Shown: positions 12,715 to 24,000 of the stretch, in pieces
Layout: every line of letters begins with the position of its first letter
Position numbering within the stretch: position 1 is the first letter of the stretch
From: Bugulina stolonifera
Lineage: Eukaryota; Bryozoa; Gymnolaemata; Cheilostomatida; Bugulidae
Assembly: GCA_935421135.1 (NCBI GenBank)
Contig: OW285187.1
Location: 9,052,001 to 9,116,000, forward strand
DNA: 64,000 nt
Direction of reading: 5' to 3'
Made by a program: the position numbers and the translations under genes
The notes under the pieces: model-generated
Told to the model about the DNA's origin: nothing
Databases searched by the model: none
The model's input: the letters and a program-made list of their open reading frames with translations, nothing else

Positions 12715-14090
12715 TTTTTTACTAGTGTCAGTGTACTAGCATTTGTGCCAATGTTCAGTCACCAATGCAGCCTTTTATCCTATGCTTAGTGGACAACCTA
12801 TGGCTTTACACATTATATCTGCATTAAATGGTTTCATTAAGGCATGTATGTACGTATAAACGTAGGTCATTGTACATGTATAAATAGTGTTTATGATTTT
12901 CATATTAATGGCTAGTTGTTTATGTAACCTTATGTGTAAGCTATATACATGTATCTGCGTTTTCAAAATAAATGCATTGCTAGAATATTATACATTGGTC
13001 ATTCAAAGATGTTCCAGGTAATAATAATAAATTTGGTAGAGAGAAAGAACTAGGCAGCTTGTACAGTTAGTAATGGAGTTTTCACTGCAAACAGTCTCAC
13101 AGAATGACACATTTCTAAAAATAACTCTAGAACTGGACTACCAGCTGCGACTTGTACATAGGTCTTCCAGTATTAATAGACACTTGTACAACCTAAGCTA
13201 CATGGAGGAATATTTGAAACCAGTTCATTGCATATGGGAAACAGCTGTGAAATATGGTATTATTCTGCTACACCTGTAGGTAGAGCCCGACTAGATGTAC
13301 TAGTATAGTGACGACAGTTAGTTACATGATTGTATAAAAAGCTAAATCCAATGTATACATTATTGGGTATATCAAATATCTACATGTATTTTAGCAGAGA
13401 TGAATATTAAAAAGGCAACTTGGCTGCTGTTGGAACTACACAATTTCAATTTATAAGGCTGAAACAATTACCAGTTCTGTATGCTTATATTAATAGTAGG
13501 AGTCTTAACATTTACCCTTTTTTTTATGATGTAGAACACAAATCACCAGATACAAGTACAGTTATATTCACAAACTATGACTACAAATGTTGCACAGCTG
13601 TATATCATGTATGGTAATAGCCAATTCTCTGTAGCACTCGCTTAGCTGTGGGTTTAATGACAGCCTAGGTGGGTGTCTGGCCAGCAATATCTAGATTCCC
13701 ACAGCTGTTATAATAATTTTAGCAAGTAGTAATACAAGCAAGTACCAGGATAAAACTACAGGTATAATTTTGAATAAGAAAACACAAGCAAAAGGCAAAC
13801 TCCTTGCATAAAAACAGTAGTTTCAAAATATACTTGGACATTTCAGGCATGGAAAAATAAATTGTAACCTCCCAGAAAATCTATGCTAAGTAAACCTAAG
13901 AAATATAAAAACATTAATACTTTTGTCGATCCTAACATACAGATAAAGATGCTAAAGGTCAGCAGACACACACCAACATCAATAAGTTTTATCTTGAATA
14001 GTTCATGTACAGCATGTTATTGCCGTAGCCGAACCCAAGGTAACAAAATGCAATTCAAACTAGATACATGTAGATGCTAGCATCATCACA

Positions 14091-14775
14091 CTATCTACTT
14101 GTACTTCTTGCAATGGGTTTACGGTAAATGCGTTCTTGTAGAATCAACCAGGTGAGAGTAGACACCAAATAGTGGCGGAGTGATTTTTGAGCTGTTACAT
14201 GATGGAGGCTTGAGGACATGCCAAGCTCATCTATAATGATGACACCATCACCTGTCAATCTAAAATTACAGAAAGCTACATATCAAATTTGTGGCTGCAA
14301 ATTGACCTGAAAAATATGGATTGACAGCCAAGTGTTGATGGCAACAAATATATATATATAGGCTACCATTCATTTATGGATGCTTAGTAGTTTACACAAC
14401 ATAGGAGTCTGAAAAGTTCTGCCATCACCTGTGCATTGATTGGTGGGCTAAGAATGCTACCCAAACAGTGGCCTGGCGATATAAGCACCAAATGAACAAG
14501 AACTTGACAAAATTTGATAAAATATAGCTTGCATTGTGGACATTTATGACCATTTTCTATACATCTGACTTCAAATGTTCTAATAGCAACAGGCCTTGCA
14601 TAGTTTATATAGTCTGAAGTTACTGCCTACCTCTCATCACAAAGACCAAATGCATTATTGATAATCCATGCTGGAATGCCATCATCTTGCAATAAGCAGC
14701 AGCTTGCCCCTGTAGAAGAGTAGGCAATAATGTTCTTATTGTGATGTTTCCTATTGTGTACGAGACTTTCCTCTC
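14091..14775 (-). CDS. Unassigned two-exon coding region inside the 6.5-kb element (3' end of a gene)
   Basis: Exon 14775-14631 is preceded by an AG (TTTTTAAG) and ends at AGAG|GTAGGC. Exon 14259-14091 follows TTTTAG and ends in TAG. The first exon ends with two bases of a codon and the second supplies the third, so the join is phase-consistent across a 371-nt GT-AG intron. The joined product is about 104 residues. It contains IIAYSSTGASCCLLQDDGIP, then AFGLCDER, then TGDGVIIIDELGMSSS, and ends near LILQERIYRKP. The VIIIDELGMS stretch faintly recalls the DE-box of PIF1-type helicases, but no Walker A is visible and I do not assign a family. Any 5' exons would lie at 14.8-16.7 kb; I could not find convincing ones. 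Confidence 0.55.
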
Positions 14776-15379
14776 CTTAAAAACAAAACGTAAAATCACT
14801 ATATTACAAATAATATGCACTAGCTACAACGATAGGCGGCAAATCTATATTCATATCATAACATGGTCTCAGAAATACCAGATTAGGCATGATACACTCC
14901 TAATGATATTGATAATAAAATAGCTGAAATGTTGATACATGTAGGCCTAAAAGTAACTCTATAAACCTTGAATAGCATAACAGTTATGATTACTAGTAAA
15001 TGATGAACATGTTATAAGTGCTATTATAAATTTATAAAGAGCATCCCTATACCTGTCTAGGTTAATATAAATAACGGCAGCTTATATTACGAAACCCAAT
15101 TTTATCATATGTATTTTATAAATTATGTTATATCTATATATTTTTAATACTATACAATTGACCCAAATATGAAATAAACCATAACTAATTATTAATCAGT
15201 CACAGGTTTATGATAACTATCTTGGTTTATCATAGATTCACCATATAGAGCCTACTTTACTAGATAAAATGTTATATCATATATTCTATAATGTAGACTT
15301 ATATCATATCATTCACGTTTATTATTCATCACATTTGTTAGAAAATGCTAGTGTGAGCTAATATTTTTATTATGAACAG

Positions 15380-15531
15380 TAAAACAAGTCGCATTTTTAT
15401 TTTAATTTGTTCCTTGTATTTCAACGCTCATCCGAAGATCAACATCAGAGGATAATTATTCTCTGAAGATGATGCCCGGATGAGCATTGAAATATAAGGA
15501 ACAAAGCTAAATAAAAATGCGTCTTGTTTCA
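15380..15531. repeat. Fold-back with about 70-bp imperfect arms
   Basis: The left arm contains GCATTTTTATTTTAATTTG and CGCTCATCCGAAGATC. The right arm returns the complement with GATGCCCGGATGAGCATTG and ATAAAAATGCGTCTTGTTT. The arms pair over nearly their full length with scattered mismatches and a short centre near ATTATTCTC. It lies inside the 6.5-kb element and may be a nested MITE or part of the element's structure. Confidence 0.8.
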
Positions 15532-16687
15532 CTATTCATCACATCTAATACGGAAATTATAATTGTTACAATATTTATTAATCCTTGGTGAGGTACTTAT
15601 ATCTCGCGATAATAAAGTAGGGCCTATTCGTAAATTAGTTGGAGATAATGTTAATAAAGTAGAGTATAGTTTTAATGATTAATATATTATTGTTAAAATA
15701 ATAATTGCAATTGTAGTAATAAATTTTCATGTATGTTTGTGTGCAATTGCTTTCATTAGCATAGATAAGCATTAGTACAAGTATAAGTGCTGTAAGTGTA
15801 TTGTAAATTTACAGAATTTGAAAAACTAAATGATGATACTACACAATAAAAATTGCACTGTGAACTATTGCTATATAAAATTAAAAATAAATATACATGC
15901 CACATGAAATTTAATAAAATATATCTGTATTAATTATTCAATTAATATTATCATTATATCGCTATTACAAACACATATTAAGTTTAGTTAATAATTATTT
16001 ATCATAATGATATACATACTAAACTATGTTATTATTTATTTATAAATATAAATAATTATTTTTTTATTTTTATATATTAATTGTCGTAATGTTTGAGGCA
16101 AAGAGAGTTTGCTGGTTCACGATAAGACTCGTACTTTACTGAACTGTATTGATTCAAGTAAAAGTTTTAGTTTAGTTTCAAATGATAAAACAAAAATCAA
16201 TCACTGAATCAGATAAAAATTAAAAGCACTCAGTCAGTCAGTGCACTCGAAATGAGTTGTGTCAGACCTAACCTCTGATTGCAAGAAGTCTTTGAGAAAT
16301 ACATAATGGTGCTAACAACCCATTTGTAGAGAATAATTAATTATATTATTGCCACAATATTTGTTTCATTCAGAGCCGTTTATTGTGAAACGGCTTCGAT
16401 ACTGGTTTAGTTGTAAACTAAAACTAAGTTGCAAATTTTTCTGTTTGCGCTGGTTGTTATTGTCTGGGTGTAGCCTTGGATAAAGTCGTAAAGATCAGTA
16501 ATACGTGGTTTCATCGTTGTTCTATTACGTGGTCCTTTGTTTGATAAAGCTCACAGGCTTATTGCAAGTTGCATAGCAAAATTACACAGTACGGCAAACC
16601 TCCATTTCTAGGTCAGCATAATTGACCAACCAGAATCCGAATTATACTAGGCCGAGAAACCGTCATCAATTTTAGTCAAGTCTACCT

Positions 16688-16959
16688 GTTGTCTACATGA
16701 CCGGCACAATGAAAAACGCCAAAGAGCTTGTAGTCGAAACCTGTTTTTCAAACGGTCATATCTCTGGTATTAGGGCGATTTGAGACCTGAAACTTGTGTC
16801 AAACTATTGCTGATGACTTTGCCCATAGATTTACACAAAAAATATTTGGCTAGCAAAAGTTGAGAAAAGTGTGTCATACCCTGGGAGAAAAAAAGAAGAG
16901 GAAGAGAAATTGGGAGAGGACAACTTCTTATTATGATCAATAGCTTATTAGTGCCCATG
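16688..16959 (-). repeat. Right 272-bp terminal inverted repeat
   Basis: Reverse complement of 10453-10724, ending GCTTATTAGTGCCCATG directly before the GTAGGTAG target duplication. Near-absence of differences between the two ends suggests a recent insertion or recent conversion. Confidence 0.92.
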
Positions 16960-16967
16960 GTAGGTAG

Positions 16968-18048
16968 GCCTACTCGTTGTTCGGGAGACCCAGGTTAAAC
17001 TGTGATAAAAATATTAATATGTTGGCCGAATAACTCATAACTCTCTCTGACTGGACTGGGCTCACTTATTGTGCCGGATTGCATCTCCCCCCCCCCCCCC
17101 CCCCACTTGGAAGTTATTTAGTGGTCTGAAATAATAAGGAAGACTTCCAGTATCTGAGATTATGTAAAAGCCATTAGCCACATGATTGGTTCATATATTA
17201 TATGTGAACATTTCCAGCTGCAGTATTAGTTATCACTGATGCATGTAGTCGTGTATAATATTACCAAATTTCAGGTAAATAATAGTAACATTCGTATCAC
17301 ATTGAGAGTTTTTGTCGATATTCACATTGTTGAATTTAACAGCACAATAACCTTCATTGTGTCTAGGTATGATTCTATGATTTAATAAATATTGTAATAG
17401 TTGCACTCGTCCCACACAACCACAGCGACATATCAGGTACTATTGCCTCATTCATTCGCTGGTCAAAGATCATGTACATGTGTTATCATATGGCTAATAG
17501 CAATGGTGCTATCTTTCTTTTTTCTACCTCTAGCTAGGCAGACTTGGGTTTCCTACTTCCTGCAGACACCCTTAACATGAGTCTGGTATGACGACGTCAT
17601 TGAAATAATACAGACTATCTTATCTTAGCTTTGTGCACCATGCAGCCTATTTAGGTGTATAATTTTGTGTTATAGCGACGGATTTGTTTAGCCTTGTTTG
17701 TTTGCAATTTTGATGTCTACTGAATTGAATTAATTATTCATTTTTAACTTTAACCAACAAAACGCCAATGTCATGTACTATAAAAATAATGTCACTAGGG
17801 ATTTACAATTTTTTTGTTTGAATTTTGTTTCAGATTGAAAAGTCAGGCTAGTAATTAAAATTTAATGTTTTTCAATATGTTGTTGCTGTTTTAGCGTTGT
17901 GGTGCGTGACGAGTACAAAAATGGAAACCGTAAGTGCAGCAGTACTCTCTACCTATAAATGTTCAGGCAGTTGGTCTATTCACCGCCATTGGGTGTAAGG
18001 TTTGCCTACTGAGCACTTGGTTTGTCTCTCAGCTCGAAAGACTTCATT
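16968..18048. other. Spacer and presumed promoter region of the LU-domain gene
   Basis: Non-coding as far as I can see. It holds a run of about 17-18 C near 17085-17104. At 17921-17929 an ATGGAAACC precedes GTAAGT and could be a non-coding or mini first exon. A TCTCAG at 18027-18032 could be the acceptor placed before the chosen start at 18049. Confidence 0.4.
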
Positions 18049-21000
18049 ATGGGTCACAAGATGGTTGTATTTCTCACGATTCTACACTTCAATTTTTCGT
18101 AAGTAAAATTATACCATGGAAGTACATTGGTAGGTATGGTATGTATAATGAAGGTAAATCTTTATATTGGATTTCAGCAGTAGGCTCATAACGTCTTCTG
18201 CCGGTCTAGTGTATTAGTCTGTACATTTAAAAATAGCTCAAGAGAATCTATTTTGCACAACTTTCCTCTTAGAACCAATAGCAGTTATTTTCCTCTATCT
18301 TTACATTACATTCATTGAGCTCCATATTTCTCAATTGCTCAATATTTTTGTTGTTTGCACATAAACACAAACGTCTGAGTGAATTGTTATGATGCACATT
18401 TTATACTGTGTGGTGCATTCAGGCTAGCTGCTTGGAAGGTGAAGGACTCTGAAGTACGCACGCTGACGACACTTACAGCTGATAAGTATGCCCATGGTCT
18501 TACAATTGAGAAGGGAATACCAACCATATTAACTACCGTCTGCACTATATACCGTCAGCCCAACTCTAATGCTACTCAGGTCATCAAGGCTGACTATGGT
18601 TTTGATTTAAGTAAGTAGATGTAAGGTGTGTTACTTCACATAGGAGGGAGAGAGATTTTGGCCGAGATATTTGTTTCTGGAATGTTTTCCCATCACATTC
18701 ACTGAAATTATAACAGACACTAGTTTATAAATATGTGTATAACTTAGATACAGGCACATGTATGTTGTATACACTCAAAGTGGCCTATAATAGTTACTAT
18801 AAGATTAGAACTTTGGTTCTAAAACTAGGGGCTCCCAATGTGAATGTTTTATCAAATGATACTTTTCCTGAGAGAAGTATCTTAAATCAAACACTTCTGT
18901 CATTTGAACTGAGACAGTGTAACTGCGGCATGCCTAAAAAAATTCACATCCTGCTGCAAAACGATCTACATAATAGCAACATATATATGAAGAGTTCCGA
19001 TTCTGTGTTGTGGTGTATTCTGTATTCGTATATATGTATACATGTAGAAGGTGGGTCCAATCCAGATCTGATACTGAACACAATTGATGCTAGATCTGTG
19101 GATCATTACTTTGTCGACTCACGGGCAACTCTGATGATCGCTGAACCAAACTGTACCATATTAGTGTATGTGGAGCCAGTTGATGTATCCAGTCCAGTTT
19201 ATTTAGGTTCGTACCACTTCACTTATTAGTTTATAAATTATTTCCTTATCCTTTTTGCTGCAGAAAATAATGTACATGTACAATTATAATGCAAGAACAT
19301 ACATGTACATCACAAGCTAACTAAGCCTGTCTTTGCGTTTATTGTAATGTATTGACAATGCTATTGGAAGTAGAGATATATAAAGTCCTCTAATTCTAGC
19401 TGATGAATTGTGTGCATATTTCCAATGTTTGTGGTGTGTATAATTATACATGGCATATTGCAATTCTGTGGTTCTAGGGCTATGCTCAGGAGCAGGATTC
19501 CAGAATGGTTCGATAGTTGACTTACGTCTGCAGAATATACAGACTGTGGTAGCACAAGGCAGTGGCATCATGTTCATCTTGTGCTCAGCTGAAGGAGATA
19601 ATCAGGTTTGCTATAAATTAGTGCAGTAAATATCAACAAGTCAATCTTTTAGGGGACTAGGTTGTGATCAGAAGCTGTTTGTGATGGGCGTGGTACGCAT
19701 AAATATTAGTGATCAGTAAAATTAAATTAGTCTTGGTCAATACAATTTTAGTAAAATGTCTGAGTTCTTAATTAGTAAGTAAAAACTGCTGAAGGTTTTA
19801 AGCATTGATAACAGGTGCTTTTGAATATACCTAATATATATAAATAGCTGTATACCCATGATCAAGCATTTTTGTATCCCATCTAACATAAAAGTAGGAA
19901 ACAATTTCAGCACCCTAATCCTATTACAGTAGTTTTACCGGTACTTAAGTAGCTGTAAGCAATGCTCTCTTCCTACTGGGTTACTGGGGAAGCGTCTTGC
20001 TGAGCCGGTCTTCTTAAGATGTCCCTCTGTCATTTCTAATATTCCAAAGTCATCTTGCGAGAAGTTGGAATTAGACGGAAAGTCAACTTAAAAATGCAGT
20101 GATGAGGAAGCTCGCTGGTAATGGTTGTATGATTATGTTTTAGGGTGGTGCTATGAGAGTTGACTTGAATTTGAATACCAGTACTATTGTGGCACACGAG
20201 TCTGTAGCTGATAGTTCTAATGGTTCGGCAGACGGTCGTATGGTAGATATGCAGATAGATCTCAGCTCAGCTCATACTGTTAAACTCTACATACTGGTTA
20301 ACGACGGTATGTTGTTGTTTTTGTTTTGGTAACCATAAAAAACTTGTGCAGATATGCAATTTCCACACTTGCCGTTTGTCAGAACTGAGTGATGTAATAC
20401 AACTTCCTAGCGCTTAAAAGTAATATGTATAATAATTATTAAGTGATCAATTTTTCTGTGATTGCTACCAGCAATGTCTACACTATGTTGAGAATCATAT
20501 GTTTAGGTGGGATAGTAGTTATATCTATGGATAAAGAAACTGTAACTGATCTGGGAGATGTCGAGTATCTGATTTCACAAACTGATCCAAGAGCTACGTA
20601 CATAAACGACAACCTATTTCAAACCAAAGCCACCATTCTCCTGCATGCCAGTGGAGACCATTTGTTCATAAAGAACTACGGGAGTCAAAATTCTTCTGAA
20701 AACACCTTCGTGTCCATAGACCTTGTCAGACTGAGGTCCACTCCAGGTAATTACTGTACCAAAGGTTGTAATGAATGAGATATTATGTGGTGTATCTGAG
20801 ACTCAACCATTTACCACTTCAGTGCTTAACACTCATGGACACTGTTCTAATGGCTCATTTTATAGCCAATCAGAAGCTGCAAATAGATATTATGCGTTGT
20901 CTCGATCACTAATTAATGTCTACAGCTGACAGCTGAATGTTGTATAGCTTCCATCGGGAAAAGTACAATGTATGATTGAACATGGAATTGTCTGTCTAGC

Positions 21001-24000
21001 GTATCTTTGACTCTTTGTTTGTTTTGTCGAATTTCATTATACTTCATATTTACTTCTACAGACGATGGTGCATTCCCATTATATTTGGACTATCATGTGT
21101 TCCCCAATATCAATTAGCAGCTCTTATACCTCCTATTCTATCTTTTGTACTTGTAAGCCATGAGTAAGAAAGTTCAATTTTAAATCTTTGTGTGAAGCTC
21201 TTTATTTTTAAGGTTTTAACCCAAAATCAGAGAGGTGGAGCTTCTACGAAATATGATCAAATTATCCGGATCACTAAAACTCTACGCAAATGTATAATAT
21301 ACATTGTATAGGCTGTGATCTTTGAAACAGACTTCCTTTTAGGTATTTATTATTTCCACCGGTTTAAATTTTGTATGTGCAAGTATTGTTTTCAACATTA
21401 TGTACAATGTAGTACAATGTATATTCAGTATAATGAGTGGTATATTGTAGCTGGACAGATGAGGTCTGACACGTATTCCACAATGTGTGCCGGAACAGCT
21501 ACTGCATCTACCATATCAGCATCAGGGTGCTCGTTGCAAAGCGATCTTACCAGAAAGCCTGCTCTAGACTGGGCGCAGTATGAGATATTATATATTGGAA
21601 GTCACTCGGGTGGAAATGACATTTTAGAGTTGGGAATTGAAGGTAGTTATTCTACAGTGTCTTTTCTTAGGTTTATATAGTGTGTATGTTTCAGTATACT
21701 TCCATGTTCAAGTAGTGCAAAATAACTATAACATGTATACATATTGACTATTTCTAGACAGATAAGGCTCTACTGCTAGAAAAGTTGACAATGTTAGACT
21801 CTCATAAACTACTCATTTTAATAGAAAAGTGTCCTCTTCATATTTGATTATACCAGTAATTAAATAGGAGGAAGATAACTTCTTATGATGATCAGTAGCT
21901 ATGCAACTTCTGCTGTTCCAAATATAGAATACCAATCTGGTTATAGTTAGCTGCCGAAGCACTTGGAAAAATATTAGCAGTCATAACTCTGATTTGGGTC
22001 CTCGTGCCAGTTTGATACACTTAGGATCTCATTGCTGTGTCATACCAATCTAACCTTTGCCAGAACTGTTTTCTTTGATTGTGTCAATAAGCTAAAATGG
22101 TTTGTTTTGGCTATTCTAAGGCCTTTGCCAGCCAACTAACTTTTCAGCCTTGAAATTTGCAGGTACTTAAGGCAACACAAGGCCGTGTCCTTTATACCTA
22201 TATGTGTATAATATGTGTTACTTTTTAGAATATGCTGTTCCAGTCCCCACTACAACCCCTACTACTACTACTACCACTGAACCTTCTTCTACTACTACTG
22301 CTACTGCTACTACTACTACTGCTGCTACTACTACTACTGCTGCTGCTACTACTACTGCTGCTGCTACTACTACTACTGCTGCTACTACTACTACTGCTGC
22401 TGCTACTACTACTGCTGCTGCTACTACTACTACTGCTGCTGCTACTACTACTACTGCTGCTGCTGCTGCTGTTGCTACAACCAACTCTATTGTCCCTACT
22501 ACCACTACCACCCAGTCTACATCTAATACCGTGACTACTGCTGCTACTAATCTACCCACTACTGACAATATAACTTCAACAATTACTCTTGCTTTTACTG
22601 CCTCTGCTAATACTAGTTCCACTTCAACTATTGCTGCTACTGATACCGTAACTTCCACTTCTACTGACAGTAGGTTGACTACTGCTAATGCTACTATGAC
22701 TACCACTAATACTTCTGGTACTGCTACTGTAACTGCAACAGACACGCCTACAGCTGCTACCACTTCCATTGTTACTACCACCAATGAATCTACCACTAAC
22801 GCTATGACTACCATCACTACTAACTCTGCACCAGCAACCTCCACCAATGATGCTAGTTCTACTACCACTCCTACCACCACTAAAACTTCTACAAAAACTC
22901 CCACCATTGCTAATGCGACGACAAACACTATCAGTAAGAATACGTCTGAGCCTACAACTACAAACTCTTCTGCAACCACAGCTACAACAACCACTAGTAC
23001 AGGAACCTCTGTTCCTCTAACACCCTCGACCCAAGTCAGCCTCACATTGACAGATGCACCAACTACCACCAACGAGCTAACCTCTTCTTCAAATACAGGT
23101 TTGTCTTACCAGAATTGGATTTCCTATACAAGCTTATTACAAGCTATATACAAGGGCAAATGGTAAATAAGTCTTATTGCGGTATGCACATGTCTATGGA
23201 CATTGTCGTTGAAATATGCTGGTCTAGGTTCTCAACATCTGTAATATGATGCTTCTTGTGTAGCAAGTCCTTAAAAGTGGCACGCTACAATTCAATGTAT
23301 GTAGGAGTCTAATGATAGTACAATTGCTCCTTATCCAGTTTATTTGGTATACATTTGACATTTCTTCCTCATTCTATGCTTTCTACCAACAGGTGGTAAG
23401 AATGAGATGAGCTGTTATACATGTAGTGACATGACCAACTGCACTGATTACAAGACATGTTCCGGTGCCTGCTACGCCTGGTCTCAGAGAGAGGCTGGAG
23501 AAGGAATCAACTCTTACTCCAAGGTAACCATCTCCTTGCAGTTTGTCTACAGGTAACTAACTATGTAATAATGAAGTATAACTCCCCCAAAACTACATGT
23601 ATGTATATACTTAGCTTCAACAGTTTTTAGTAAAATTTAAGTTGTCTTATCTTTAATCTGTAGTATACAATTTCAAATGATCATGTAAAAACTATAGTCA
23701 TCCAACCGCTGCGCTGTAGATGCTATATGATGTACTTTGTTGTTGCTTAGTCTATGATATCCTTCACCTTGACTTAAAGACAGAACAACTCCAAATTGGC
23801 AGGGCCTATTTGTTGCAGTGGATAATGTAGGGAGGGAGTTATTAGGGTATTAAGAAATACTAGGCTGTTTCATTATTCATGTTCATGGTTATATTGTGAA
23901 AGGTCTTATCACGCTGCATAGAATCACAGCTGTTTTTTTTTCTTTTTACATGCATAGCAGAGATAAACAGTGCAAAGTGTGTAAACTGACTTTCTGTCTA

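Larger units (their letters stand above)
10453..16959. mobile_element. 6.5-kb TIR element with 272-bp inverted repeats and 8-bp target duplication
   Basis: The ends are exact inverted repeats by eye: 10453-10724 and 16688-16959, 272 bp each, starting CATGGGCACTAATAAGC. The flanks carry a perfect 8-bp direct repeat GTAGGTAG at 10445-10452 and 16960-16967. This is a complete insertion between NCAPD3 and the next gene. An 8-bp duplication fits hAT, P, Merlin or Zisupton-like superfamilies, but these ends lack the usual hAT CAG start. The interior is very AT-rich in 11.2-11.4 and 15-16.1 kb. It holds an unassigned spliced coding region on the minus strand (14091-14775), two perfect palindromes and a fold-back. 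I recognise no transposase. Confidence 0.9.

Noticed and set aside
22232..22534. 100-codon poly-Leu open frame
   Set aside because: Out-of-frame reading of the (ACT/GCT)n tract; the phase of neighbouring exons selects the Thr/Ala frame.
22218..23072. 284-codon open frame on the minus strand (Val/Ala repeats)
   Set aside because: Antisense reading of the Thr/Ala trinucleotide exon; no splice or start context.
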